DNA of 64,000 nt. Source: Acidobacteriaceae bacterium TAA 166 (GTDB lineage: Bacteria > Acidobacteriota > Terriglobia > Terriglobales > Acidobacteriaceae). Below are positions 1 to 8,879 of this stretch, piece after piece. How positions within the stretch are numbered: the stretch's first letter is position 1; each line of letters starts with the position of its first letter. Below the pieces are notes generated by a model. The model was not told the origin of the DNA and searched no databases. It worked only from the letters and a program-made list of their open reading frames with translations. The translations under genes and the position numbers were made by a program. The stretch is from the NCBI GenBank assembly GCA_000421065.1, contig ATWD01000001.1, positions 2,658,001-2,722,000 on the forward strand. The letters run 5' to 3'.

Positions 1-903
1 TCGCGCGATCTGTTCCAGAAGGCGATTGGCGAGAGCGGTGGAGCTCTCTTCTCTTCACGCGGCCCTGAGCCCCTGCGCGAGCAGCGCGAGAAGACGGACT
101 CCGCGTTTGCGCTGGCTGCTTATGGCACGACGAAGCTCTCGGAGCTTCGCGAGCTTTCGACCGAGGATATTATTCGTCCTGTTCTGGCTTCACGGCCTGC
201 GCCGCGCTTCGGCGAGGACGTGGACGGATGGTTCCTTCCGAAGCCCGCGGCGGAGATCTATGCCGCAGGAGAGCAGGCGCATATTCCTTTGCTTGCCGGG
301 TGGAACGCGGATGAGGGACGCGGCGGGATCGTCGGCAGCGGCAACCGGTTCAGCGCGGAGGGATTTGCCGCGCAGGCCGAGATGGACTTCCCGGGTCGCG
401 GAGCGGAGCTGCTGAAGCTGTATCCCAACGGGAGCGGAGAACAAGCTCTGAAGTCAGCCGCGGATTATGCGGGGGACAAGTTTATCGCCTACTCGACCTG
501 GCGCTGGCTGGAGGCGCAGGTGAAGACGGGAGGCAAGCCGGTGTATCGCTACCTGTTCGCGCTGGGGAATCCGGGCGACCGCTTCCATACGCCCGCGAGC
601 GGCACCTTCCACTCCGACGATATCGAGTACGTCTTCGGGACGCTCGACTCGCGTCCGGAGGCGATGTGGCGGCCTGAAGATCGCAAGCTCTCTGACGAGT
701 TCCAGACCTACTGGACGAACTTTGCGCGCACGGGCGACCCCAACGGCGCGGGCGTTCCGAAGTGGCCCGTGTATGGACCTACGGAGTGGGAGGTCATGCA
801 CCTTGACCGGACCTCTACCGCGAAGCCCGATGCCAATCGCGCACGGTATCTGTTTCTGGACAGCGTGTGGAGCCAGCCGAAGGCTTCTGTGGCCGGAAAC
901 TGA
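1..903 (+). CDS. Type B carboxylesterase, 3' part (5' end outside window)
   Basis: The frame is open from base 1 and stops at 901-903, giving the C-terminal 300 residues of a carboxylesterase/lipase family (PF00135) protein that hydrolyses ester bonds. The first visible residues, DLFQKAIGESGG, match the stretch that in this family lies some 25 residues after the nucleophile elbow, so the catalytic Ser itself is just outside the window. The acidic member of the triad is expected in WNADEGR (around base 300). The catalytic His is in GTFHSDDIEYVFG (bases 601-640), a pattern typical of the family. The C-terminal YWTNFARTGDPN is also diagnostic. The substrate cannot be told. The next gene is convergent and ends four bases away. 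Confidence 0.9.
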   Translation, partial: SRDLFQKAIGESGGALFSSRGPEPLREQREKTDSAFALAAYGTTKLSELRELSTEDIIRPVLASRPAPRFGEDVDGWFLPKPAAEIYAAGEQAHIPLLAGWNADEGRGGIVGSGNRFSAEGFAAQAEMDFPGRGAELLKLYPNGSGEQALKSAADYAGDKFIAYSTWRWLEAQVKTGGKPVYRYLFALGNPGDRFHTPASGTFHSDDIEYVFGTLDSRPEAMWRPEDRKLSDEFQTYWTNFARTGDPNGAGVPKWPVYGPTEWEVMHLDRTSTAKPDANRARYLFLDSVWSQPKASVAGN

Positions 904-906
904 CAG

Positions 907-1716
907 CTACCGTCGCGTCTGCAGCCCTAAAAGGAACTCAAGCAGTGCAGCATTGAATCGTTTTGGACGTTGCAGCGGAGCGAAGTGACTCACACCGTCC
1001 AGCAGCACCAGCTCTGCTCCGGGAATGGTGCAGGCGAGATATTCGGCGTGTTCGCGACGGATGAACTCGTCGTGCTCGCTGTGGACGATCGTGACCGGCA
1101 CCTGAATCTTTGCGAGGTCTTCGGCGGAATAGTTTGGCTGCGTCTGCTGCATGCGCGTTACGGCTGCGACGAATTCTTCGAAGTGCTCCGGTGTGGATGA
1201 AAGATGTTCATAGTCTCGGCGGTGACGGGCGAAGCAGTGATCAATGGTTGGGGTTGCGATGAAGGGGAGAGTTCCGCTGGGGTCCACATTGCAGGCAAAG
1301 AAGAAGACGCCCGCCACACGCACGGGATGATGCGCCGCGAGCACCAGAGCCGTACAGGCACCGTCGCTCCATCCGACGAAGCTGGCTCGCTCAATACGAA
1401 GAGCGGTCATTACGGCAAGAACGTCGGATGCCATGAGGTCGTAGGAGAACGGCGCGTCGTCGCGGGTGCTGCGACCGTGTCCGCGGCTGTCGATCAGGAT
1501 GACCCGGTATCCAGTCTCGAGCAGCGCGGGAAGCTGATATCCCCAGTTGCCGCCATGACCAAGACCGCCGTGCAGCAGAATGACAGGAGCACCGGCTCCG
1601 TGGACTGCAAAGGCGATGCGGGCTCCTGCGTTATCGACGTAACCCTCGATACTCGCGGAGGGAAGCAGCGCTCCTTCGGCTTCGAATCTCATCAGATCAT
1701 CATCAGTAAATTCCAT
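907..1716 (-). CDS. Alpha/beta hydrolase
   Basis: A 269-residue alpha/beta hydrolase-fold protein. Visible hallmarks are the oxyanion-hole motif HGGLGHG, the nucleophile elbow GWSDGA with its Ser, the acid in HSEHDEF and the catalytic His in DGVSHFAP, in the correct order and spacing. The order matches hydrolases that cleave esters, lactones or C-C bonds; the substrate is unknown. The start at 1716 (MEFTDDD) is chosen because it leaves about 105 bp for promoters of the divergent MFS gene. An upstream in-frame ATG at 1794 would add 26 residues with no family resemblance, and neither start has a clear ribosome binding site. No lid-domain features allow a closer assignment. Confidence 0.85.
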   Translation of the reverse strand: MEFTDDDLMRFEAEGALLPSASIEGYVDNAGARIAFAVHGAGAPVILLHGGLGHGGNWGYQLPALLETGYRVILIDSRGHGRSTRDDAPFSYDLMASDVLAVMTALRIERASFVGWSDGACTALVLAAHHPVRVAGVFFFACNVDPSGTLPFIATPTIDHCFARHRRDYEHLSSTPEHFEEFVAAVTRMQQTQPNYSAEDLAKIQVPVTIVHSEHDEFIRREHAEYLACTIPGAELVLLDGVSHFAPLQRPKRFNAALLEFLLGLQTRR

Positions 1717-1821
1717 ACTTTGACCACTATCGATGCGTTCCAAATACGTTGATTTCGAGCATAACAATCGAATCTCTACTGCTGACGTGTCCATCCAATC
1801 CCCGTACGATTAACGAACACC

Positions 1822-3117
1822 ATGAGCACAGCCACACAACCACCTTCGGCGACTCCGATCGATCCCGAGCTCCCTGCGCCGCTCTCGATGGGCGAGGTGC
1901 TTCGCGTCCCCATGATGCGGAGGCTTTGGTATGCCCAGATCGTCTCGGTCTTCGGGGACTTCCTGGCGCTGTTTGCCGTCATCGGCGTGCTCACCTTCCG
2001 CCTGCATGCCACGCCGCAGCAGGTGACCGGAGTGCAGATTGCCTACATGCTGCCGATCGCCGTGCTGGGCGTGCTGGCAGGAGTCTTCGTCGACCGCTGG
2101 CCCCTGAAAGCCACGATGGTCTCGAGCGACTCGATTCGCGCGGTGCTGGTGCTACTGCTGATCTTCGCGCACCGGCCATGGCACTTCTACCTGATCCTCG
2201 CCGCCATTAGCGTGGTCTCGAGCTTCTTTTCGCCCGCGCAGGGAGTAGCCATTCGCTCGGCGGTCCCGCTGCATGGTCTGCGCTCGGCCAACGCCCTGAT
2301 GCAGCAGGTCATGTTCGGGATGAGGATCATCGGGCCGGCGATCGCGTCGTTCCTGGTGGCCTCGTTCGGTCCGATAAGCTGCTATGCGCTCGATTCGGTC
2401 AGCTTCACGGGATCCGCTCTGCTGATCGGCTCGCTTACCTTTATGGCCAGCGCACCGAAGCCCGCCGCGTCCAGCGAGGAGGAGACGGGTTCGACGCTGG
2501 GCAAGATCGGCCGCGACATGAAGCAGGGCATCGACTTCATCCTGCACCATGCTGCTCTCCTCTTCGTCATTCTGGCGATGGCCGCGGGCATGTTCGTCAT
2601 GGGTTGCTTCGGGCCGCTGATCGCGGTCTATGTGCGCGATTCGCTCCACGCCTCGACGCGCTCGTTCGGCGTGGTCTCGGCCATGATCGGGCTGGGAATG
2701 CTGATCGGCGTGAACGTGCTGAATACAGTCGGCAACCGGCTTTCGAATACGTTGCAGGTCTACTCGGGCCTGTTCGGGATATCGGTGGGCTTGGGGATCC
2801 TTACGGCGCTGCCCTATGTGGCCGCCACGATTCTCGGCAACCTGCTTATCGGTTTCTCGGTAGCCGGTATCATCGTGCCCTCGCAAACGCTCTTTCAGGA
2901 GGCGACACCGCCGGAACTGCTGGGCCGCGTGGGATCGACGTTCATGTCGATTATCTTCGCCGCTCAGATCGCGGGCCTGGTGCTCAGCGGCCTACTGACC
3001 GAGTACATCGGCGTGCGCCAGGTCTTCGCGCTATGTGCGGGGATGTTGCTGGTCCTGATGGCCGCCGGCAAGCTATGGATGGAACCCAAGGCGCCGACAG
3101 CCGAAACTGGAAGCTAG
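1822..3117 (+). CDS. MFS transporter, probable exporter
   Basis: A 431-residue integral membrane protein with about 12 hydrophobic helices, the arrangement of the major facilitator superfamily. The loop between helices 2 and 3 carries GVFVDRWPLKATM, a variant of the MFS signature loop (G-x-x-x-D-R). Later helices carry SFFSPAQGVAIRSAVP and LLGRVGSTFM, typical of the EntS/MFS_3-like branch of exporters. A charged cytoplasmic linker (SSEEETGS) separates the two six-helix halves near residue 215. It probably exports a small molecule or drug by proton antiport; the substrate is not evident. It is divergent from the hydrolase and is followed by a palindromic repeat rather than a simple terminator. 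Confidence 0.85.
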   Translation: MSTATQPPSATPIDPELPAPLSMGEVLRVPMMRRLWYAQIVSVFGDFLALFAVIGVLTFRLHATPQQVTGVQIAYMLPIAVLGVLAGVFVDRWPLKATMVSSDSIRAVLVLLLIFAHRPWHFYLILAAISVVSSFFSPAQGVAIRSAVPLHGLRSANALMQQVMFGMRIIGPAIASFLVASFGPISCYALDSVSFTGSALLIGSLTFMASAPKPAASSEEETGSTLGKIGRDMKQGIDFILHHAALLFVILAMAAGMFVMGCFGPLIAVYVRDSLHASTRSFGVVSAMIGLGMLIGVNVLNTVGNRLSNTLQVYSGLFGISVGLGILTALPYVAATILGNLLIGFSVAGIIVPSQTLFQEATPPELLGRVGSTFMSIIFAAQIAGLVLSGLLTEYIGVRQVFALCAGMLLVLMAAGKLWMEPKAPTAETGS

Positions 3118-3137
3118 GCCGTCGATCGATTTAAGGC

Positions 3138-3313
3138 GATGGCCTGCCAGCCGGGCCCACTGCGCGTGGGGCGGTCACTTCGTGACGTGTATATCCCCTT
3201 CGGGTTGCGGCTCCCGTTGGTCGCTGAGAAAATCTTCGCGCCGACCAGCGGGAGTCCCGCGGGCATTGCCAGTATACGCGTCACGAAAGATGCGCCCCAC
3301 GTGCGACAGCGCT
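3138..3313 (-). repeat. Long palindromic repeat, copy A (inverted orientation)
   Basis: A full-length copy of the dispersed family, 20 bases after the MFS stop. It begins with ggcctgccagccgggcccac and ends with gcgacagcgctt, the reverse of most copies. Both arms contain the self-complementary core GTCACTTCGTGAC or a decayed form, and the middle contains the CGTTGGTCG-type stem. It has no coding potential that I would credit. Confidence 0.9.
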
Positions 3314-3327
3314 TGTTTAGAAAACGA

Positions 3328-3972
3328 CTATTGCCCCGCAGGAGCCGTGGCAGGCGCGGGAGGTCCGGGCTGCGCCATCTTCCAGCCTTCGTTGGTCTCG
3401 ATCAGCGTGGCCGTGCCGGTCTGGGGGCCGCTGATGTTCTGCCGGATTTGCGGGAAGGCGTTCTGGGTCTCCTCGGCGGTGGCCCAGGCCGCGGCATCGG
3501 CGATGGTGTAGTGATAACTCACCTGCGTCGTCGCTCCGCGCTCGCCGCTGGCTGGCGTAGCACTGTCGATACTCGACACCTTGCGATGGCCGTAGCAGAA
3601 GTTGCCGGAGCCCGGCTGATCGACGTCGGCGACCCAGGCGGCGCGGCCCTTGTCGGAGAGATCGTAGTTCGTCACCTGCTTGCTCGCCACGATCATCACC
3701 TTCTTCTCAGCAGTGGTGCGAGCCAGTAGACCCTGATCGACCAGGGCGTCGAAGCCCGCAGTCTTGCTGGTGTCCTTGGTGTCGGCCTGCGCGGGGAGCT
3801 TCATCGAACTCTGCCACAGGCAGACCGGATGCGCGGCGTAGTAGGTATTGATGGCGTCGGTGAAACGCAAGGTGTTATCGACGTGTTTGTTGCAGCCGCT
3901 GCTCATCGCCAGAGTCACCGCCAATACAAATGCCGTCGCCACGGACGGCCGGAAAAGTTCAAAATTCTTCAT
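3328..3972 (-). CDS. Hypothetical lipoprotein
   Basis: A 214-residue secreted lipoprotein of unknown function. The N-terminus has a basic start (MKNFELFRP), a hydrophobic segment and a lipobox ending SSGC, so it should be lipidated and membrane-anchored facing the periplasm. The rest is soluble, with DNTLRFTDAINTYYAAHPVCLW near the N-terminus and a Pro/Ala-rich tail. Two Cys after the lipobox (PVCLW and NFCYG) could form a disulphide. The start at 3972 is chosen because AAGGAG lies 10 bases upstream; the upstream in-frame ATG at 3993 lies before this site. I recognise no enzymatic motif. Confidence 0.8.
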   Translation of the reverse strand: MKNFELFRPSVATAFVLAVTLAMSSGCNKHVDNTLRFTDAINTYYAAHPVCLWQSSMKLPAQADTKDTSKTAGFDALVDQGLLARTTAEKKVMIVASKQVTNYDLSDKGRAAWVADVDQPGSGNFCYGHRKVSSIDSATPASGERGATTQVSYHYTIADAAAWATAEETQNAFPQIRQNISGPQTGTATLIETNEGWKMAQPGPPAPATAPAGQ

Positions 3973-4052
3973 TGCGCACACGCTCCTTAGCATGTGGGAT
4001 GCAGAACCAGGACCGTGTGTCTTTTTCGAAGATCAAAACAGGCAAGATCGTT

Positions 4053-4907
4053 TTATCTCTGAAAACGAGCAACCTTTGCCAGCACATCGGCGGGCGTAAG
4101 TCCGTGCTCGCGCAGCGTGCGCAGGGCAAGGGCATCGTGTCGCTTGGCCAGACGCGTGCCGTGTTCGTCGCGCAGCAGATGCGCGTGAAAGTAGGCGGGC
4201 GTCCTCATGCCGAGCGCCCGCTGCAGAAGGATCTGCCGGGCCGTGGACTTGAGCAGATCTTCGCCGCGCACCACCTCGGTGATGTTGGTCTCAGCATCAT
4301 CGACGACGCAGGCGAGCTGATAGCTGGGAAGGCCTACATCGGCCGGGTCGGTCGTCAGGGCCTTGCGCCAGACCAGGAAGTCGCCGAAGTCGATACCGGC
4401 AATGAAGCCCTGCGCGCCCAGGTTGCGGTCGGTGAAGCGGATGGTCTCGCCGTCGGGAACGCGAAAACGATAGTTCACGCCAGGCTCGAGCGTGTCGGAC
4501 GAGGCCTCGGCGATGGGCCTGCAGTGACCGTCGTAGACGGGCTCGTCGTCGCTCTCCTCATGCGGGGCCTGGATCATGCGGGCGAGATCGCGGCGCGAAC
4601 AGGTGCAGGGGTAGACGGTGCCGGTGGCGAGCAGACGTTCGAAGGCAGCGCGGTATTGCGCGGTTCGTTGCGACTGCGCAAACATCGGAGGAGTCCACGC
4701 GATGCCGAGCCAGTGAAGGTCTTCGATCATGGCATCGATGTACTCCTGCCTGGAGCGCTGAGGGTCGAGATCCTCGTTGCGCAGCAGAAGCGTGCCCTTG
4801 TGCTGTCGGGCGTGCACGAAGGCGGTCCAGAACGTCGCGGCGTGGCCGAGGTGCAGCAGACCGGTGGGCGATGGGGCCAGCCGACCGATGTAAGGTTCAG
4901 CGCTCAC
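4053..4907 (-). CDS. gluQ: Glutamyl-Q tRNA(Asp) synthetase
   Basis: A 284-residue truncated class I glutamyl-tRNA synthetase paralogue. GluQ activates glutamate and transfers it to queuosine in the wobble position of tRNA(Asp). Seen: the N-terminal GRLAPSPTGLLHLGHA (HIGH-like motif at about 18-21), a KMSKS-like RLAKRHDA near the C-terminus, and a zinc-site pattern YPCTCSRRDL followed by VYDGHC. The anticodon-binding domain of GltX is absent, as expected for GluQ. It implies that the cell makes queuosine tRNA. It is monocistronic as far as can be seen, with a palindromic repeat separating it from the polymerase gene upstream. Confidence 0.93.
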   Translation of the reverse strand: MSAEPYIGRLAPSPTGLLHLGHAATFWTAFVHARQHKGTLLLRNEDLDPQRSRQEYIDAMIEDLHWLGIAWTPPMFAQSQRTAQYRAAFERLLATGTVYPCTCSRRDLARMIQAPHEESDDEPVYDGHCRPIAEASSDTLEPGVNYRFRVPDGETIRFTDRNLGAQGFIAGIDFGDFLVWRKALTTDPADVGLPSYQLACVVDDAETNITEVVRGEDLLKSTARQILLQRALGMRTPAYFHAHLLRDEHGTRLAKRHDALALRTLREHGLTPADVLAKVARFQR

Positions 4908-4971
4908 TTGAAAAGCGTACCTCAGCGCCGCTGGAGCATCAGCGATCGACCTATTTTCCTGATGAAGAAGT

Positions 4972-5156
4972 GCGCTGCCGGCGCGGCGCCACTGCGCGTG
5001 GAGCGATCACTTCGTGACATGTATACCGCCTTTGGCGTGGGCCTTCCTTCGGTCGGCGCAAACATCTTCCCAGCGACCAACGGGAGCCGCAACCCGAAGG
5101 GGATATACGCGTCACGAAGTGACCGCCCACGCGTAGTGGGCCCGGCCGGCAGGCCA
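4972..5156 (+). repeat. Long palindromic repeat, copy B
   Basis: A full-length copy. The left end gcgctgccggcgcgg and right end ccggccggcaggcc flank arms with CACTTCGTGAC and GTCACGAAGTGAC and an inner stem (GGTCGGCGC / GCGACCAACG). It lies in the 267-bp gap between the polymerase stop and the gluQ start, which are on the same strand, 18 bases from the polymerase stop. Confidence 0.9.
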
Positions 5157-5174
5157 CAGCTTTTCCCAGTTTCG

Positions 5175-6494
5175 CTACATATAATCCACACCATACTGAA
5201 CCGGAATCTGCGTGAACGCGATGCGCGTGGGCGCGGACCCGCGCGCTGGCAGCATGCTGCCGAAGTGCAGCGTGGTGTGGCCGTACTTCAGGTTGAGCTT
5301 GTCCATCGTGGCCGAGAGCTCGGTGCGGTTGTCCGGGTCGCCGAAGAGCGTATGCTGGTGCTCGTCTTCGGGGATCAGGTTGCGCAGGGTGATGCCGACG
5401 AAGAAAGGCCGGCGATACTCCTCGCCCGTCGGCCGCCGCGACCACATGCCGCGCATCGCCTCGAGCAGCGTGAGCGTGTCCTGGCACTCGGCGAAGCGCG
5501 CCTCCATGCCCCAGCCCGACTGCTTAATGCCGCTGTAGTGGCGCTTCGATTTCATGCGCTCGGCCTGCTCGCGCGTGAGCTGGTAGCGAATGGTCACCGA
5601 CATGGCCGAGGTATAGAACTTCTCCATGCGCAGACGCATCGCGGCCTTGTGCAGAAGCTTGTTGGCGACCGCCCAGGCACCTTCCTCGTTGCGAAACTCC
5701 GGAGCCATGACGTGCGAGTGGCCGAGCGACTTCTGAATCTCGCTGGGGATGGGCGCGCCATCGTCGCCGGTCTCGCTGCCACGCAGCCAGTGGTAAAGGC
5801 GGTCGCCCCAGACGCTGTTCCAGAGAGCATGCATACCGCTGCGGTCGAGCGCGAGCAGCTGCTCCATGGTGGTGATGCCCCTTGCCTTCAGACGGGCCTC
5901 AGTGCGAGCACCCACGCCTGGAAGGTCGCGCAGGTCGAGATGCGCGATGGAGCGCGGAAGCTGCGACGGCAGAAGGCCAATCAGGCCGTCGGGCTTCTGC
6001 ATGTCGCTCGCGATCTTTGCCAGATACCGGTTAGGGGCCATGCCGATAGAGCAGCGCAGAGCCTCGCCGACGTTCCTGTAGATGGACTGCTTGATCTCGA
6101 GCGCGATCCTGCGGGCGCTGGGCGGCTCCTGCTCGCGGCCCATCAGCTGGCAGACCATCTCGTCGATCGAAGGCGTGTGCGTGACCGGGCAGCAGAGCTC
6201 GACGGCTTCGGCGACGGCCTTCGAATACTTCGCATATTCGGTGTGGCTACCCTCGATCAGGAGAATGCCGGGACACATCTTCTTCGCCTCGCCGACCTGA
6301 GTGCCGGTCTTCACGCCAAAGGCCTTGGCCTCGTAGCTGGCCGCGATGCAGCTGGTAGTGTCGGCCATGGAGGGGACGACGGCCACGGGCTTGTCACGAT
6401 ACTCCGGATGGATCTGCTGCTCGACCGAGGCAAAGAAGGAGTTCAGGTCGATGTGCAGGAAGCTGAAGCGGTCGGGATGGGCGTTGGCGGTCAT
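5175..6494 (-). CDS. Y-family DNA polymerase (DinB/Pol IV-like)
   Basis: A 439-residue translesion polymerase that extends past damaged template bases in the cytoplasm. Visible catalytic elements: HIDLNSFFASVEQ at the N-terminus (first metal Asp plus the aromatic steric-gate region) and the SIDEM motif (metal-binding Asp-Glu) in the palm. These are followed by the GMAPNRYLAKIASDMQKPDGL block, split here over the finger/palm boundary, and a helix-hairpin-helix segment LPGVGARTEARL. It is longer than E. coli Pol IV (351 residues), with the extra length at the C-terminus (little-finger and tail region). ATG at 6494 (MTANAHPD) is preferred over an upstream TTG at 6521. No beta-clamp motif is assigned with confidence. 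Confidence 0.9.
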   Translation of the reverse strand: MTANAHPDRFSFLHIDLNSFFASVEQQIHPEYRDKPVAVVPSMADTTSCIAASYEAKAFGVKTGTQVGEAKKMCPGILLIEGSHTEYAKYSKAVAEAVELCCPVTHTPSIDEMVCQLMGREQEPPSARRIALEIKQSIYRNVGEALRCSIGMAPNRYLAKIASDMQKPDGLIGLLPSQLPRSIAHLDLRDLPGVGARTEARLKARGITTMEQLLALDRSGMHALWNSVWGDRLYHWLRGSETGDDGAPIPSEIQKSLGHSHVMAPEFRNEEGAWAVANKLLHKAAMRLRMEKFYTSAMSVTIRYQLTREQAERMKSKRHYSGIKQSGWGMEARFAECQDTLTLLEAMRGMWSRRPTGEEYRRPFFVGITLRNLIPEDEHQHTLFGDPDNRTELSATMDKLNLKYGHTTLHFGSMLPARGSAPTRIAFTQIPVQYGVDYM

Positions 6495-6583
6495 CGGAGC
6501 TTTCGAACCCCACTCTCGCAAAATGCGGGCATAGAAAGATTGTAGATCGATTCTGTTCGCTTTTTATTTGCCTTACGAGACTT

Positions 6584-6763
6584 GCGCTGCCGCGCGGGCC
6601 CACTGCGCGTGGGGCGGTCACTTCGTGACGCATATACCGGCTTCGCCGTGGGCCTCCCGCTGGTCGGCGCGAAAATTTTCACAAGCGACCAATCGGGAGC
6701 TCCGCTCCGAAAGCTTACTCGCCGTCCGCGAAGGACCGCGCAGTGGGCCCACCCCGCAGGCCA
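6584..6763 (+). repeat. Long palindromic repeat, copy C
   Basis: A near full-length copy. The left arm is well conserved (gcgctgccgcgcgggcccac, gcggtcacttcgtgac). The right arm is decayed through the middle (the GTCACGAAGTGAC core is replaced), but cgcagtgggccc and the terminal gcaggcca are kept. It ends 12 bases from the stop codon of the biotin carrier gene. Confidence 0.85.
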
Positions 6764-6775
6764 TGCCTCTCGCGT

Positions 6776-7273
6776 CTATTCGACGACAACCAGAACCTCT
6801 CCTGAATCTACCGTCGCATCCACCGCCACCGCGACGCGTGCGATTCGTCCGGCGCGGGGAGACTTCAGCTCGTTCTGCATCTTCATCGCTTCAATGATGA
6901 CGACTCCCTGATGCTCGGCCACCTCATCGCCTTCGTTCACCAGGACGCGGACCACACGGCCAGGCATGGGGGCCTTGATCGAGCGGGGCCCAGTGGCTCC
7001 CCCAGCCGCACCTGCACGACCGCGCAGCGAACGAGGATCGTCGACCGCAAAGCCATACCGACGGCCGTTGATCACAATGGCGTCCCCATCGAGCAGGCAG
7101 TGCCACTGCCGGCCCGCGACGATCAGCGAGATCTCCCCGGCGGCAGCGGTGTGGACGTCCGCGCTGAGGGCGACGCCATCGACGAGGCACTCGATGGCAC
7201 CCTGGGTGTCCTCGGGTAGCTCCACCCGGCGCCGCTTGCCGTCTGTTTCGATCCAGATGGTCTTGAGGTTCAT
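6776..7273 (-). CDS. Biotin carboxyl carrier subunit of an acyl-CoA carboxylase
   Basis: A 165-residue protein with a C-terminal biotinyl/lipoyl attachment domain. The motif EAMKMQNE carries the Lys that is biotinylated, set between beta strands (APMPGRVVRVLVNEGDEV before and SPRAGRIARV after). The N-terminal about 80 residues resemble the inter-domain region of acyl-CoA carboxylase alpha chains. Its ATG overlaps the stop of the biotin carboxylase gene as ATGA, so the two are translationally coupled and the products should act together: biotin carboxylase charges this carrier. The carboxyltransferase subunit is not in the window. ATG 7273 is chosen for that overlap. Confidence 0.88.
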   Translation of the reverse strand: MNLKTIWIETDGKRRRVELPEDTQGAIECLVDGVALSADVHTAAAGEISLIVAGRQWHCLLDGDAIVINGRRYGFAVDDPRSLRGRAGAAGGATGPRSIKAPMPGRVVRVLVNEGDEVAEHQGVVIIEAMKMQNELKSPRAGRIARVAVAVDATVDSGEVLVVVE

Positions 7274-8793
7274 GCGCGCAACCCCTCGCGGCGGCCCGTG
7301 GCGGCCCATCGGCTCTCCGGGAGGTCGGTCCTTCCCATCCCATTGCGGACCTCGTCTCTGCGGCCTGTCGAGGCCAGCAGAGCCGCCGCCAGAGCAACAA
7401 CATCTTCGGGTACACGATCTTCTTCCTCTATGGACGGCACCAGGAGCAGACGCTCGAGGTAACCGGTGTCGAGGCGAGCTGCGCGAAAGTCCTCATCAAG
7501 CAGAATACGGCGGAAGAGCGCGATGTTGGTGCGGATTCCTCCCACCACGTACTCGTCGAGCGCCCGCAGCATGCGGTCGATGGCGGCCGCGCGCGTCGCG
7601 CCATAGCAGACGAGCTTCGAAAGCATGGGGTCGTAGTCGAGCGGCACGGTCCAGCCCTCGTAGATGCCCGAGTCCTCGCGGACGCCAGGGCCGGAGGGCC
7701 GCTCGAGCCGCGTGATCCTGCCCGGCGAAGGCATGAAGTTGTTCTCCGGGTCCTCAGCATAGATGCGGCACTCGATGGCGTGGCCGCGCAGCTGTACGTC
7801 TTCCTGGCATAGGCCGAGGGGCTCGCCCATGGCTACGCGCAGCTGCATCTGGACCAGGTCGAGGCCGGTGATGAGCTCGGTGACGGGGTGCTCGACCTGC
7901 AGGCGGGTGTTCATCTCCAGAAAGTAGAAGTTCTCCTGGGAGTCGACGAGGAACTCGACCGTACCCGCATTCACATAGCTGGCGGAGAGCGCCAGGCGAA
8001 CCGCTGCCTCGCCCATCCGGCGACGCAGGACTTCGCCCACGACTGCGGATGGGGCCTCCTCGATGACCTTCTGGTGCCGGCGCTGCACAGAACATTCGCG
8101 CTCCCCTAGGTAGAGGCACCTGCCGTGCATGTCGGCCATCACCTGCACCTCGATGTGGCGAGGCCGCTCAATCAGTTTCTCGAGATACACCTCGCCCGAG
8201 CCGAAGCTGCGCTCCGCCTCGCTGCCGGCGGCGGTGTAGGCGGTCGGGAGCTCAGCTTCGGTCGCGACCGCGCGCATGCCCTTGCCTCCACCGCCGGCAG
8301 CAGCCTTCAGCATGACAGGGTAGCCGATCTCGCGGGCAACGCGCAGCGCCTCGTCGATGTTCGCGAGGCCAGTGACGCTGCCGGGAACCCGCGGCATCTG
8401 AGCGGCATCCGCGGCCTGTCTCGCCTTGGTCTTCGATCCCAGGGCGCGCATGGAGCTTGCGGGTGGCCCGATGAAGATGACTCCGGCGGCCTCGCAGGCC
8501 TCGACGAAGGCGGCGTTCTCCGAGAGGAAACCATAGCCGGGATGAATCGCGTCGGCGCCGCTGCGGCGAGCGAAGTCGAGGATCAGGTCGCCACGGAGAT
8601 AGCTCTCGGTCGCAGGCCCCGGGCCCAGCCGGTAAGCCTCGTCCGCGTAGGAGACGTGAAGCGCACCCCGGTCGACGTCGGAGTAGACCGCGACAGTCCG
8701 AAGCCCCATCTCGCGGCAGGAGCGCATCACCCGCACCGCGATCTCGCCCCGGTTTGCAATCAGAACCTTCTTGATCGGCATCGCCTCGGTCAT
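7270..8793 (-). CDS. accC: Biotin carboxylase subunit (AccC-like)
   Basis: A 507-residue ATP-grasp enzyme that carboxylates protein-bound biotin using bicarbonate and ATP. Hallmarks: the N-terminal IKKVLIANRGEIAVRVMRSC; the HPGYGFLSENAAF block; the glycine-rich ATP loop KAAAGGGGKGMR; and MNTRLQVEHPVTE with the catalytic region near residue 290. It is somewhat longer than E. coli AccC (449), as in propionyl/acetyl-CoA carboxylase alpha chains. Start 8793 (MTEAMPIKK) is chosen because upstream in-frame sequence runs through the terminator at 8831-8850. The carrier protein is encoded separately, by an overlapping downstream gene, not as a fusion. Substrate specificity (acetyl, propionyl, methylcrotonyl) cannot be told. 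Confidence 0.92.
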   Translation of the reverse strand: MTEAMPIKKVLIANRGEIAVRVMRSCREMGLRTVAVYSDVDRGALHVSYADEAYRLGPGPATESYLRGDLILDFARRSGADAIHPGYGFLSENAAFVEACEAAGVIFIGPPASSMRALGSKTKARQAADAAQMPRVPGSVTGLANIDEALRVAREIGYPVMLKAAAGGGGKGMRAVATEAELPTAYTAAGSEAERSFGSGEVYLEKLIERPRHIEVQVMADMHGRCLYLGERECSVQRRHQKVIEEAPSAVVGEVLRRRMGEAAVRLALSASYVNAGTVEFLVDSQENFYFLEMNTRLQVEHPVTELITGLDLVQMQLRVAMGEPLGLCQEDVQLRGHAIECRIYAEDPENNFMPSPGRITRLERPSGPGVREDSGIYEGWTVPLDYDPMLSKLVCYGATRAAAIDRMLRALDEYVVGGIRTNIALFRRILLDEDFRAARLDTGYLERLLLVPSIEEEDRVPEDVVALAAALLASTGRRDEVRNGMGRTDLPESRWAATGRREGLRA

Positions 8794-8830
8794 TCTAACC
8801 GGCTTCCTATCGCAAGACTCAACGCAAAAG

Positions 8831-8855
8831 AGCCTCCCACGTGGGAGGCTTTTTT
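8831..8855. terminator. Bidirectional-type intrinsic terminator
   Basis: Perfect inverted repeat AGCCTCCCAC / GTGGGAGGCT with T-runs on both sides (TTTTT on the plus strand, TCTTTT on the minus strand). It lies 30-50 bases after the stop of the TPR lipoprotein gene, closing that unit ahead of the biotin carboxylase gene. Confidence 0.9.
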
Positions 8856-8879
8856 GTGATCCACAGATTGCCCAGCGGC

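Noticed and set aside
28-45. G-E-S-G-G at the start of the window as the carboxylesterase nucleophile elbow
   Set aside because: The surrounding residues (DLFQKAIGESGG) match the conserved stretch after the true elbow; the catalytic Ser lies upstream of base 1.
3930-6545. Open frame of 871 codons on the plus strand across gluQ, a repeat and the polymerase gene
   Set aside because: It is antisense to two clear genes, has no family resemblance, and runs through a palindromic repeat; it results from GC-rich codon bias.
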